DNA of 64,000 nt from Aminivibrio sp. (GCF_016756745.1 NZ_JAESIH010000051.1:1-64000); one strand, 5' to 3'. Shown: positions 1 through 9,610, counted from the first letter of the stretch. Numbers and translations are program-made. The notes: generated by a model not told the origin, from the sequence alone.

Positions 1-870
<870 letters not shown>

Positions 871-879
871 AAACCACGA

Positions 880-2370
880 ATGGACGCGAATGAACGCAAA
901 TTGAAGGAACTGATCCGCAGGGGTGAAGGCATTTCGACCGAGTTCAAAACCTGTCGGAACAGCCTCAGCCGGGATGTCTACGAGACAGTTTGCGCCTTTC
1001 TGAATCGGCATGGAGGGACGATTCTGCTCGGTGTTCAGGATTCGGGAGAGGTGCTGGGCATTGCCCCCGGCACCGTCGAACAGATGAAAAAGGACTTCGT
1101 GACTGCTATCAACAACCCGCAGAAACTCCAGCCGCCCGCCTATCTTTCAGTGGATGAAATGATGCTGGAAGGGAAACCAATCCTTCGCATTTATGTTCCG
1201 GAAAGTTCCCAGGTTCACCGTTGTAAGGGCCGCATTTATGACCGCAATGAAGACGGTGATCTCGACATTACAGACAATACCCGCCTGGTAGGTGACCTTT
1301 ACCAGCGTAAGCAGGCAACTTATTCAGAGAATAAAATATACCCATATGCCGGGCTGGACGAACTGGAGCATGAGCTGCTTGCAAAGTGCCGCAAGATCGC
1401 GGTGTTGCGTCGAGAGGACCATCCTTGGCGGAACATGGACGATATGGAACTCCTCAAAAGCGCGCAGCTCTATCAGACAGATCCGGAAACAGGCAAGAGC
1501 GGTGTTACCCTTGCCGGTTTATTGCTCCTAGGCAAACGGTCGCCGTTACTGTCAGCAGTGCCGCACCACCGCACCGACCTCATCCTGCGCAAGGTGAACC
1601 TGGACCGCTATGACGACCGGGATTTCGTGGACGTCAATCTGGTCGAGAGCTACGACCGCATCATGGCTTTTGTCGCCAAACATCTGCCGGACCCTTTCTA
1701 TCTTGAAGGTACGACCAGCATCAGCATCCGTGACGCAATCTTCCGCGAAGTCGCCTCGAACATCCTGATCCATCGGGAATACACCAACGCTTTTCCCGCT
1801 AAGTTGATTATCGAGCGGGGTCAGGTACGTACCGAAAACAGCAATAAACCGCATGGCTTCGGCGTTTTGAACCCGGAAACATTCACACCTTTCCCCAAAA
1901 ATCCAGTCATTGCAGCCTTCTTCCGCCGGATCGGCCGCGCCGATGAGCTGGGTTCCGGCATGCGCAAGTTGATGCGGTACGGCAAGGCGTATGGCGGTGC
2001 CAATCCCGAATTGATCGAAGGCGATGTATTTCAAATCGTCGTGAAGGTACCGGAGTTCAGCTCAACAGGTGAAGAATCAGGCACCTCCGAAGTCAAGCCC
2101 CAAGTTACACCCCATGTTTCACCCCAAGTCACACCCCAAGTCGAACGTCTGCTTCGGGTCGTCAAGGGTGAAGTAGACCGAGATGCTCTTCAGCAGGCGG
2201 TTGGTCTGAAAGCCCGCAAGAACTTTAGGCAGTTGTATTTGGCTCCAGCCATCGACGCCGGACTAATCGAGATGACAATCCCGGATAAACCTCGCAGCAG
2301 CAAGCAAAAATACAGGCTGACAGAGAAGGGCCGGAATGTGCTGAAGGGAATCGGAGGAGGCAGCGAGTGA
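880..2370 (+). CDS. AlbA_2/Schlafen-type ATP-binding protein with C-terminal winged helix
   Basis: A 496-residue protein. Residues about 15-140 match the AlbA_2 (Schlafen-like, putative DNA-binding) domain, with the typical EFK start and a GGTILLGVQD core. Residues about 270-380 look like the GHKL-type ATPase module found in these proteins, including an N-box-like REVASNILIHREY and the ADELGSGMRKL segment. A Pro/Val/Gln-rich linker with repeated PQVTP units leads to a winged-helix domain at about 425-495. Such proteins occur as accessory genes in defence islands and as transcription regulators. The gene is intact although both flanking defence-like genes are broken. It starts 9 bases after the upstream stop; ATG at 880 or 889 is possible. 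Specific function unknown. Confidence 0.75.
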   Translation: MDANERKLKELIRRGEGISTEFKTCRNSLSRDVYETVCAFLNRHGGTILLGVQDSGEVLGIAPGTVEQMKKDFVTAINNPQKLQPPAYLSVDEMMLEGKPILRIYVPESSQVHRCKGRIYDRNEDGDLDITDNTRLVGDLYQRKQATYSENKIYPYAGLDELEHELLAKCRKIAVLRREDHPWRNMDDMELLKSAQLYQTDPETGKSGVTLAGLLLLGKRSPLLSAVPHHRTDLILRKVNLDRYDDRDFVDVNLVESYDRIMAFVAKHLPDPFYLEGTTSISIRDAIFREVASNILIHREYTNAFPAKLIIERGQVRTENSNKPHGFGVLNPETFTPFPKNPVIAAFFRRIGRADELGSGMRKLMRYGKAYGGANPELIEGDVFQIVVKVPEFSSTGEESGTSEVKPQVTPHVSPQVTPQVERLLRVVKGEVDRDALQQAVGLKARKNFRQLYLAPAIDAGLIEMTIPDKPRSSKQKYRLTEKGRNVLKGIGGGSE

Positions 2371-2378
2371 GCAAGTTC

Positions 2379-2415
2379 GGGTTCCTGGTTTCTGGTTCAG
2401 AGTTCCTGGTTGAGG
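2379..2415 (+). repeat. Left arm of 37-bp inverted repeat flanking the IVP gene
   Basis: The arm is built from GGTTyCTGG-like units and ends 7 bases before the four-helix-bundle gene. Its reverse complement recurs at 2832-2868, with 29 of 37 positions identical in an ungapped hand alignment. The pair brackets the small gene like the ends of a cassette. Confidence 0.7.
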
Positions 2416-2422
2416 AAGAACG

Positions 2423-2812
2423 ATGGCAAGCATAGAGAGATTTGAGGACATCGAAGCCTGGCAAAAGGCTCGCGAACTGACGCAGGAGATTTACCGGATC
2501 ACAAATCAAGGCTCTTTTGCAAGGGACTTCGGTGTTCGCGATCAGATACGGCGGGCCGCTGTTTCGGTAATGTCCAATATCGCCGAAGGCTTTGGCAGAG
2601 GCGGAAACAAGGAGTTTATTCAATTCCTTTCAACCGCCAAGGGTTCAGCGTCAGAGGTTCAGGCTCAGCTTTATGTAGCCTTGGACGCGGGGCACATAAC
2701 GAAAGAACAATTTCGACAGCTATATGATCTGGCGCAGTCATCGGGAAAACTGACAGGTGGTTTCATCCGCTATTTGCAGAAGTCGGACCATAAAGGAGTG
2801 AAGTTCTCATGA
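2423..2812 (+). CDS. Four-helix-bundle protein (S23/IVP family)
   Basis: A 129-residue protein of the four-helix-bundle family first known from intervening sequences of 23S rRNA genes (S23 ribosomal / IVP-like). The N-terminal FEDIEAWQKARELT, the central RRAAVSVMSNIAEGFGRG and the C-terminal GGFIRYL are the family's conserved blocks, and the length is typical. Biochemical role unknown. Here it is not inside rRNA but inserted between the AlbA-type gene and a methyltransferase, enclosed by inverted repeats at 2379-2415 and 2832-2868. Its TGA overlaps the ATG of the next frame (ATGA), so the downstream frame may be translationally coupled. Confidence 0.85.
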   Translation: MASIERFEDIEAWQKARELTQEIYRITNQGSFARDFGVRDQIRRAAVSVMSNIAEGFGRGGNKEFIQFLSTAKGSASEVQAQLYVALDAGHITKEQFRQLYDLAQSSGKLTGGFIRYLQKSDHKGVKFS

Positions 2813-3598
2813 GCCGGAAAGAATTACCCGGCTTCAACCAGGAACCAGAAACCAGGCACCAGAAACCCGTCGAATGTCTCGGCATGACGTTCCCGAACGA
2901 CGAGGAGAGGCGGAAGCATTTTCTCGGTATCCTGCGCGAGAAGCTGAAGGACCCCGAGTTCCGCAAGATCGAGGGGTTCCCGCACGGCAGCGACAAGGAC
3001 ATCCTGGCGCTCTCCGCCCCGCCGTACTACACGGCCTGCCCGAACCCGTTCATTGCCGATTTCATCAAGCATTACGGCAAACCCTACGACCCGGCAACCG
3101 ATAATTATCGCCGCGAGCCATTCGCAAGTGACACGGGTGCGGGAAAGACCCATCCCATCTACACGGCGCATTCGTACCATTCCAAGATCCCCCATCTGGC
3201 CACCATGCCATGTATCCTGCACTACACCGAGCCGGGCGATATTGTATTCGACGGGTTCTCCGGTTCGGGCATGACGGGCGTGGCGGCGCAGCTTTGCGGC
3301 CAACCGGAAGCAGAGTTCAAGGCAACTCTTGAGGCGGAATGGAAAAAACGGGTTATGCACCACCCAAGTGGGGATCACGGCGGCCTATCCTCATCGACCT
3401 TTCACCTGTTGCCAATTTCATTGCCTATAACCTCAATCTGGATGTTTCAGCCCGCGAGTTCAAGAAAGCTGCTGATCATTTCTTCAAGAAGATCGAGTCG
3501 AAACTCGGCTGGTTGTACGAGACCCTGCACACAGACGGCGAGCGTAAGGGCCGTATCAACTATGTGGTCTGGTCCGAAGTCTTCACCTGCCCTAACTG
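2809..3598 (+). pseudogene. DNA methyltransferase (BREX PglX-like), broken
   Basis: N-terminal remnant of a large N4/N6 DNA methyltransferase. The first ~20 residues are read from the right inverted-repeat arm; family-like sequence begins at PVECLGMTF. The catalytic motif, normally DPPYY, reads APPYY (codon GCC instead of GAC). The AdoMet-binding motif FDGFSGSGMTG follows. One base is missing in the A6 run at 3343-3348, after which the protein continues in another frame (LIDLSPVANFIAYNLN to FTCPNCA). Homology stops at about 3598, where a MITE copy takes over. Family members are several times longer, so most of the gene is lost. With frameshift, motif change and truncation it is very unlikely to work. 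Confidence 0.7.
2832..2868 (-). repeat. Right arm of 37-bp inverted repeat flanking the IVP gene
   Basis: Inverted counterpart of 2379-2415. It lies inside the start of the methyltransferase frame and encodes its odd N-terminal extension, so it was probably placed there together with the IVP gene. Confidence 0.7.
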
Positions 3599-3647
3599 CG
3601 CCCAAGCGGTCCCCGGTGACGCCCCCTGCTGGGGTGCGGATTTAGGG
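3591..3647 (+). mobile_element. MITE copy 1 (short, eroded left end)
   Basis: Right-half sequence of the family, from CCCAAGCGGTCCCCGGTGAC to the right terminus GCGGATTTAGG. The left boundary is unclear: CCTAACTGCGC at 3591 resembles the left terminus at 9 of 11 positions, but it also encodes the methyltransferase's CPNC motif. It marks the point where the methyltransferase homology ends. No target duplication is visible. Confidence 0.65.
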
Positions 3648-3803
3648 CTAACCCTCTCGCTTGACGATAAGAGACGGTTGATGGCGGAGCCCCCGGCGCG
3701 GATATTTTCCCCCGGCGTCCGGCCAATCTCTTCAGAAGAGGGATGATGCTGCGAAAGCCGGGTACAATGGTGTGAGAAAAAAGAACTTCGAGGAGGCTCG
3801 GCA

Positions 3804-5057
3804 ATGACTTCAGGAGGAAATTCCCCTTCCCGTCCGGTTGTGCGGGGCGATGTGCTTCTTGGGCAGATTGAAAGCCTCGCGTCGGTGGGGCTGGATTCGG
3901 AGGGCGGCAGGACGAGGCTCGCCCTTTCGGAAAGTGAAAAGGCGGGCAGGGATTTGGTGGTTCGCTGGATGGAGGAGGCCGGGCTCGAGGTCAGGGTGGA
4001 CAGGATCGGCAACATTTTCGGCATTCTTCGGGGGGCGGACGGAGGGCTCGGGAACGGCCTGATGATAGGTTCCCACATTGATACTGTGATCCATGCGGGA
4101 CCCTTTGACGGCTGTTACGGTGTCCTGTCCGGCCTGGCAGTGCTCAGGGCCTTTCGGGAGGCAGGCGTGGTTCCTCCCCGTCCGCTTGCGGTTGCCGCAT
4201 TCACGAACGAAGAGGGAGTACGATTTCAGCCGGATATGCTGGGTTCCCTGGTAGCCGCGGGGGGCATGCCCCTCGGGGAGGCTCTGAACATCGCCGACGG
4301 GCAGGGATGCACCGTGGGCGAAGCCCTCGCCGCCATAGGCTGTTCCGGAGGGGAAGAGCCCGGGTTTCTGCTTCCTTCCGAATACCTTGAGCTTCATGTG
4401 GAACAGGGGCCGAGGCTCGACGCCGAAAAGAAGCGGATCGGTGTGGTGGAGGGAGTACAGGGAATATCATGGTGGCGGGTCACCGTTGAAGGAACGGCCA
4501 ATCATGCCGGAACGACGCCGATGAAGATGCGCCATGATGCGGGATATGCCGCCGCCCTGGTGTCGGTGTTCCTGAGGGAGCGTTCCCTCTCTTCCGGAAC
4601 CACTCTTGCCACCGTCGGGACCATTGCCTTCGAGCCCTGCGCGGTGAACGTCATTCCCTCGAAGGCCGTCTTTACGGTGGACCTCCGTGATCCGGACGGT
4701 GCGAAGCTGACGGAGGCGGAGGAGGGGCTTGCGGCGTTCCTGGAAAAAACGGCTCTCGAGGAGGGCGTCCGGATTTTATCGGAGCACCTGGTACGTTGCG
4801 AACCCGTGGTCTTCGACAGGGAACTCGTCCAGACCGTCGAAGACGCCGCCGTTTCCAAAGGCTATTCCTCCATGAGGCTGGTCTCGGGAGCAGGTCACGA
4901 TGCCCAGATGATGGCCGGAGTCTGCAGGGCGGCCATGATTTTCGTCCCGAGCATTGGCGGTGTCAGCCACAGCCCGGATGAAAAAACATCCGCCGGGGAC
5001 CTGCTTGCCGGGGTCGATGTCCTTCTTGACGTGGTCCTGAGGGTGCTGGGGTTCTGA
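3804..5057 (+). CDS. M20-family N-carbamoyl-L-amino-acid hydrolase / allantoate amidohydrolase
   Basis: A 417-residue cytosolic amidase of the M20 family that removes carbamoyl-type groups from amino acids or allantoate; the substrate cannot be fixed from sequence. Metal-ligand positions typical of the family are visible: His91 (GSHIDTV), Asp102 (GPFDGCYG), Glu136/137 (TNEEGVRF), His198 (LELHVEQGP) and His365 (GAGHDAQMM). The dimerisation insert with GTANHAGTTPM is at about 230-240. A GAGGAGG ribosome-binding site precedes the ATG. It stands alone and upstream of an arginine-deiminase-like gene, fitting ureido and amino-acid catabolism. Confidence 0.88.
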   Translation: MTSGGNSPSRPVVRGDVLLGQIESLASVGLDSEGGRTRLALSESEKAGRDLVVRWMEEAGLEVRVDRIGNIFGILRGADGGLGNGLMIGSHIDTVIHAGPFDGCYGVLSGLAVLRAFREAGVVPPRPLAVAAFTNEEGVRFQPDMLGSLVAAGGMPLGEALNIADGQGCTVGEALAAIGCSGGEEPGFLLPSEYLELHVEQGPRLDAEKKRIGVVEGVQGISWWRVTVEGTANHAGTTPMKMRHDAGYAAALVSVFLRERSLSSGTTLATVGTIAFEPCAVNVIPSKAVFTVDLRDPDGAKLTEAEEGLAAFLEKTALEEGVRILSEHLVRCEPVVFDRELVQTVEDAAVSKGYSSMRLVSGAGHDAQMMAGVCRAAMIFVPSIGGVSHSPDEKTSAGDLLAGVDVLLDVVLRVLGF

Positions 5058-5059
5058 GT

Positions 5060-5097
5060 GAGAAGGAAAGGCGGGGGTTTCCCGGCCCTTCCTTCTC
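5060..5097 (+). terminator. Terminator-like hairpin after the M20 hydrolase gene
   Basis: GAGAAGGAA pairs with TTCCTTCTC, and the stem continues inward through GGC/GCC and GGG/CCC with two mismatches. No U-run follows, so it may be a processing or Rho-linked structure and not a classic terminator. Confidence 0.45.
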
Positions 5098-5208
5098 CAG
5101 AAACTGCCGGAAATCGGCTAGCTTCGCTGACGGAACCGGAAGGACGGCCATGCAGGCCGTTCCCCGCCGGGGCGTTCAGGATATGGGGAGCATGTTGGCG
5201 GCGGTGGT

Positions 5209-5512
5209 TGCGGCCGGCGACCTGTCCGGGGGAGATATCGACGCAGGCGGTCTTTCCGGATGTCCTGGATATGATGGGGTCCGCGGGCCGGGTATTTTTT
5301 TCGATCCGGATTCCCAGGGAAGACGCCATCATGTGTATTGACTGCTCGAATCCGGTGTAACCGGCCATGACGCCCCTTTCGAGCCCTTTCCCGAATTCCT
5401 CCGGGGAGAGACCGATTCCCCGGCTTGCCATCACCGTTGGGCTGAAGGGGAAAAGGTCGTTTACCCGCATGCATGGCGGTAATTTTTTTTCACGTCCGCG
5501 CAGGCGGCGGCC
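5209..5512 (-). pseudogene. Relic of 2,4-diaminopentanoate dehydrogenase-like gene
   Basis: On the minus strand an open stretch reads MRVNDLFPFSPTVMASRGIG, then PEEFGKGLERGVMAGYTGFE and ADPIISRTSGK. This resembles the middle of Ord-type 2,4-diaminopentanoate dehydrogenases (dihydrodipicolinate-reductase fold, ornithine fermentation), judged from memory of the family. The N-terminal nucleotide-binding half is absent and the C-terminal side dissolves into unrelated sequence after about base 5209. It is therefore a gene fragment. It fills most of the gap between the M20 and arginine-deiminase genes. Confidence 0.5.
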
Positions 5513-5632
5513 GGTCTCCTTAGAGAGAAAGAACTTGGAAAGAACGTTGTTTTTCTCGTGTGCGATTCAGGGCTGAAGTACCTGAGTACGGACCTCTACC
5601 GCTGAAGAGGTTCAAGGAAAGGAGGGAACCCT

Positions 5633-6895
5633 GTGTCCGGGCTGAAGATCAGGGTGAATTCTGAGATAGGAAAGCTCAGGGCGGTGATAATGCAGCCTCC
5701 CGGAAAGGGTATCGAACGGTGTACGCCCCTCAATATCGGCTCCTTTGCCTGGGATGCGGTTCCCAGCCCCGGAAAGGCGACGGAAGAACACCGGAAGTGG
5801 GTGGATGCGGTGCGCTCGTTCGGGGCCGAGGTTCTGATCTTCGAGGATCTTCTCCGGGACATATTCGCCCTGCCGGGAATAAGGGAGGACGTTCTGCCCT
5901 CTCTCCTCGGGGCAGAGCGGCCTTACGTGACGGCCCAGACACTGGAGGTTCTCCGGGAATATCTTCTGTCGCTTTCCCCCCGGGACATGGTGGACCAGCT
6001 TTTTTTCGGCATGACGAAGGATGAACTCAACAGGAAGACCGGGGAGGTCTCCCTGGGGGACCTGGCCGACAGGAGGGACGAATGGTGTCTTTTCCCCATG
6101 ACGAACGTGCTTTATTCCCGGGATTCCGCAGCCGTTCTCGGGGAAGGGGTGGTTTTCGGAAGGATGCTGAACAGGGACAGGATGAAGGAGCCTGCCTGCG
6201 TGAAGGCCCTTTTCAAACATCATCCCCTGCTGAAGGACACGGGTTTCAGAACATGGTACGGTAGCGCCGAAGGGGACGACAGGCCCGCTGAAGGGGGCAA
6301 CATTCACTGCTACAGTCCGAACGTCTTTGTCGTCGGGGTGAACGAAAGGACCCACCCTGAGTCTATCGAGAGGATCGCCCGCAGGACCATGGAATCGGGG
6401 CATATTACCGACGTTCTTGCCCTTCTTTTCGAAAATCCCAGGCTCGGCCCCCAGGATTCCATCGGGCTCACGGTCCACGTTGACATGTTTCTGAACATGA
6501 TCGACCACGATGCCTTTCTCTTTTTTCCCTATATAGAAAAGAAAATCACAGTCCTGCATATTACGCGTGGACGGGGAGAGCGGCTCAGGATCACCAGTGA
6601 AAACTCTCTTTTCGGGGCCATCCGGAAAGTGCTGAAGCTATCGTCCCTCCGGATCGTCAAAGTGGGGGGCAGCGAGAGCGAAGCTGTGGCCTTTGCAGAA
6701 CAGAGAGCGGGCTCCGGCGGAAATACCTTCACACTGGAGCCCGGCAGGGTATGCATCTGGGACAGGAACACGGGTACCATCCGGGCCCTTGAAAAGGCAG
6801 GCATCGACGTGGTGCCCGTGGAGGCGGACGAGCTGGTGAAGGGCGGTGGAGGTCCCCGCTGCTCCACCATGCCGCTCTGGAGGGACGACCTCTAG
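5633..6895 (+). CDS. arcA: Arginine deiminase family protein
   Basis: A 420-residue guanidine-modifying enzyme that would hydrolyse L-arginine to citrulline and ammonia. Family landmarks in order: NSEIGKLRAVIMQPPG near the N-terminus, a VLYSRDSAAVLGEGVVF segment (usual TRD motif), EGGNIH, then HVDMFLNMIDHDAF, and the C-terminal GGPRCSTMPLWRDDL with nucleophile Cys410. The canonical EGGD reads EGGN here. Length matches the family. The GTG start has AAGGAGGG seven bases upstream. No arcB, arcC or arcD is near, so the rest of the pathway must lie elsewhere, or the enzyme may use another guanidino substrate. Confidence 0.85.
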   Translation: MSGLKIRVNSEIGKLRAVIMQPPGKGIERCTPLNIGSFAWDAVPSPGKATEEHRKWVDAVRSFGAEVLIFEDLLRDIFALPGIREDVLPSLLGAERPYVTAQTLEVLREYLLSLSPRDMVDQLFFGMTKDELNRKTGEVSLGDLADRRDEWCLFPMTNVLYSRDSAAVLGEGVVFGRMLNRDRMKEPACVKALFKHHPLLKDTGFRTWYGSAEGDDRPAEGGNIHCYSPNVFVVGVNERTHPESIERIARRTMESGHITDVLALLFENPRLGPQDSIGLTVHVDMFLNMIDHDAFLFFPYIEKKITVLHITRGRGERLRITSENSLFGAIRKVLKLSSLRIVKVGGSESEAVAFAEQRAGSGGNTFTLEPGRVCIWDRNTGTIRALEKAGIDVVPVEADELVKGGGGPRCSTMPLWRDDL

Positions 6896-6930
6896 AAAGT
6901 TCCCGTCCGCGGCGGAGAATCTCCTCCCGG

Positions 6931-7245
6931 TCAATCCGTCCGGGCCGCCGTCCCGCGGGTGGAGACCATGAACACGTTGCTTCCGTTGCTGCCGAGCACC
7001 TCGTAGTGGACCGGCATGCCTGCGATGGCGTTCGCTCCCAGCTCGGCAGCCCGCTGTTTCATTTCCTTCAGCGCCGATTCCCGGGCCTCGGTGAGTTCTT
7101 TTTCATAGGATCCCGACCGACAGTCGAAAAATCGATGAGGCTCGCCATGAAATCCTTTATGAAGTTGCCCCCGGCGATGACTTCTCCGAAGACGGTCCCC
7201 CGATATGGCGTGATGTGCTTTCGACGGCGTGCGTCGTGGTTATGA
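6931..7245 (-). pseudogene. YbjQ/UPF0145-family relic
   Basis: On the minus strand a decayed YbjQ (DUF74) gene can be read in three frames: TTTHAVES near 7240, then [20 protein letters not shown], then [11 protein letters not shown] through [18 protein letters not shown] to the stop at 6931-6933. Two frameshifts separate the pieces, and no good start codon remains. The family forms small oligomeric proteins of unknown function. A plus-strand frame over the same bases is only a shadow. Confidence 0.75.
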
Positions 7246-7270
7246 TCTCACCTATTGAATTCCCTTTCTG

Positions 7271-8041
7271 CTACCTTCCCTTGAATGCCGCTGGGCGCTT
7301 GGCGAGGAATGCCTCCACGCCTTCCCTTCCGTCCTCGGAGGAAGCCAGGGCGGCGAACAGCTCCCCGCCTGCCTCCACGGCCCGGTCGACGGGGAGACCG
7401 GACATGGCGGCGAAGCCCCTTTTCCCCGTGCGGACCGAGAGCCTGCTCTTCGAGGCCAGCCGTGCCGCCAGGGCCAGGGAGTTTTCCTCGAGTTTTTCTT
7501 TTCCCGTCACTGCATAGACAAAACCGAGATCCTTTCCTTTGGAAGCCGGTATGAGGTCCCCGGTGAGAACGTACTGGAGGGCCCGTTTTTCCCCGATCCA
7601 CCGCGAGAGTTGGTACCCCGGCTCAAGGCAGATGAGGCCGACGTTCACCGCCGTGGTGCCGAAGACGGCGTCTTCCGACGCAACAACGAAATCGCAGGCA
7701 AGGGCAAGTCCTGTCCCGTTGGCCAAGGCATATCCCTGAACCGAGGCGATGACGGGTTTCGTCATGGCGGCAAGGGTGTGGTTGTGGAGGTTCATCAGGG
7801 AGAGGAAACCCCTGATTTCGTGCCGTTCCTTTGTGAGGTATTCCCTGAGATCGATTCCCGTGGAGAAATGTTTTCCCGCACCGGAGACGATGACGACCCG
7901 CACGGTATCGTCGGACTCCATGGCGCGGAGAGCGTCGTTAAGCTCTGTAGCCAGCTCCGTGTTGAAGGTGTTCATGGCTTCGGGGCGGTTGAGGGTGATG
8001 GAGCCGATTCCGTCGCTTCTTTCCCGTAAGACTGCCGGCAT
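7271..8041 (-). CDS. Enoyl-CoA hydratase/isomerase family protein
   Basis: A 256-residue crotonase-fold protein. It shows the N-terminal GSITLNRPEAMNTFN and the oxyanion-hole segment GKHFSTGIDLREYL. The second segment, VQGYALANGTGLALACDFVVAS, lacks the usual Glu at the first acid-base position (NGTG where hydratases have GGxE-like sequence). It is likely an isomerase, hydrolase or other crotonase variant rather than a classical hydratase. It is transcribed with or just after the serine dehydratase gene, with 21 bases between them. Substrate unknown. Confidence 0.8.
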   Translation of the reverse strand: MPAVLRERSDGIGSITLNRPEAMNTFNTELATELNDALRAMESDDTVRVVIVSGAGKHFSTGIDLREYLTKERHEIRGFLSLMNLHNHTLAAMTKPVIASVQGYALANGTGLALACDFVVASEDAVFGTTAVNVGLICLEPGYQLSRWIGEKRALQYVLTGDLIPASKGKDLGFVYAVTGKEKLEENSLALAARLASKSRLSVRTGKRGFAAMSGLPVDRAVEAGGELFAALASSEDGREGVEAFLAKRPAAFKGR

Positions 8042-8062
8042 GTTTTGTTCCTCCTTGTGAAT

Positions 8063-9610
8063 TTAGTTTGTCCCCGGATCGAGCCGGGGGAGGGACCGGG
8101 CCGAGGGACAGAGGGCGAGCCCTCCCCGGGAAGTGCAGCGCAGTTCCTCCGGAAGCATTCGTCCCACGCTGTCCACGGCGTCGATGGTTTCATCCAATGG
8201 GACAGGGTTTTCATATCCGCCGAGAACCAGGTCCGCGCAAAGAAACGCCTGGGACGCAAGGGACGCGTTTCTGCTGTGGCAGGGTATTTCCACAACTCCT
8301 TGGACGAGGTCGCACACCGATCCCATGACATTCTGGAACACGGTGGCAGCCGCGTCGCACCCCTGCCGCGCCGTTCCTCCCGCCGCTTCGGTCACGGCTG
8401 CCGCAGCCATGGCGCCCGCCGCCCCGATCTCCACCTGGCATCCCGCAACTTCCGCGGCGAAGGTGCTTTTGAGGTCGTGGAGGTACCCCACGGCCCCGGC
8501 GGCCCAGAGGGACAGCAGGAGCCGCTCTCCGGCGATGCCGAAATCTTCCGCCAGGGTGGCCGCCACTCCGGGAAGGACCCCCGCCGCGCCGCCTGTGGGA
8601 GCCGCGCAGACCACGCCGCCGGAAGAGCTGACGTGGAGGGCAGCCATGGACCGTATGGCTGCCCTGGCGTGAGGCCCTCCGGTGAACAGTGTGCCCCCTT
8701 TTTCCGAATTCCATAGCTTTTCAGCCATGGGGGGGAGCAGCTTCATGGAGGGAAAATCCCCGGCCAGCCCTCTGCGGACCGCCGTGAGCATGATGTCGAG
8801 ACGGAGTCCCATCTCCTCCATAAGGTCCTTTTCAGGCACTCCCAGCAGAGATGCCTCCGATGCAAGGGCAACGCGGCCAAGAGACCATCCTTTTTCTGCC
8901 GCAAGGGAGAGCAGTTCGGAAACACCGGAAAAAAGCTGTGCCCCGGGCATGGGCAACATGACGGGTTCGGCGTAGAAGAAGGAAACGCCTCCCCTGGCAA
9001 TCGTCTCCCTGGCGGTTTCCGGAAGGGGAGCGGAGGATTTGCCGAAGAGCGCCGGTCCCCCGGAGCCGCGGCAAAGGGAGGTTTCCCACCCGCGTTCTTC
9101 AGCGAAGGCGGCGGCATGTTTTAACTCTTCCTCCCGCCGGCCTTCCAGGAGAAGGACGTAGGATTCCCCCGTAATGGCGGCAGGACACCCGTTGACGGAA
9201 GCGATTTCAAAGGAGCCTCCCCCTGTGGACCTGCTGTGGATGGCCAGTTCCCTTCCTCCCCCCGAGAGACGGAGGAGGGAGCTGTTCGGATGGTCGGCTT
9301 CGGGGAAAGGGGCCTTTTCGAAGCCGATGTCGAGTCCGAGACCGGGAGCCAGAGAGAGAATCCGGGAAAAATCAGGGTCAGTGAGAGGACGGCCCAGGAG
9401 TCCCGCGGCAAAGGCCAGGTCGCTGCCCTGGTCTCGGAAACAGACTGCCAGGGAACTGGAGGGGGGAAAGATGAAAAGGGCCCGTTCCGGAGGTGCGCCG
9501 AGCAGGTTTGCCGCCATGCGCCCTATTCGCCACGGGCCGGCGGTGTGGGAGCTCGAGGGGCCTCTCATCACCGGGCCGATAACGTGATTCAGTATGCTCA
9601 CCTTTTTCAT
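8063..9610 (-). CDS. sdaA: Iron-sulfur-dependent L-serine dehydratase, fused beta-alpha form
   Basis: A 515-residue single-chain enzyme converting L-serine to pyruvate and ammonia with a [4Fe-4S] cluster. The beta domain begins with VIGPVMRGPSSSHTAG; the alpha domain carries AAPTGGAAGVLPG and the cluster-type cysteine segments VEIPCHSRN and EELRCTSRGGLALCPS near the C-terminus. I chose the start at 9610 (MKKVSILNHVIGP) because upstream residues are not family-like. It fits an amino-acid-fermenting lifestyle and shares the strand with the crotonase gene behind it. Confidence 0.85.
   Translation of the reverse strand: MKKVSILNHVIGPVMRGPSSSHTAGPWRIGRMAANLLGAPPERALFIFPPSSSLAVCFRDQGSDLAFAAGLLGRPLTDPDFSRILSLAPGLGLDIGFEKAPFPEADHPNSSLLRLSGGGRELAIHSRSTGGGSFEIASVNGCPAAITGESYVLLLEGRREEELKHAAAFAEERGWETSLCRGSGGPALFGKSSAPLPETARETIARGGVSFFYAEPVMLPMPGAQLFSGVSELLSLAAEKGWSLGRVALASEASLLGVPEKDLMEEMGLRLDIMLTAVRRGLAGDFPSMKLLPPMAEKLWNSEKGGTLFTGGPHARAAIRSMAALHVSSSGGVVCAAPTGGAAGVLPGVAATLAEDFGIAGERLLLSLWAAGAVGYLHDLKSTFAAEVAGCQVEIGAAGAMAAAAVTEAAGGTARQGCDAAATVFQNVMGSVCDLVQGVVEIPCHSRNASLASQAFLCADLVLGGYENPVPLDETIDAVDSVGRMLPEELRCTSRGGLALCPSARSLPRLDPGTN

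Noticed and set aside
4895-5470. A 191-codon minus-strand frame as an intact gene
   Set aside because: Only its first ~85 residues resemble a protein family; the rest runs antisense into the M20 gene, so I call a relic.
7006-7245. A short plus-strand frame after arcA
   Set aside because: The same bases encode a frameshifted YbjQ on the other strand, which explains the sequence better.
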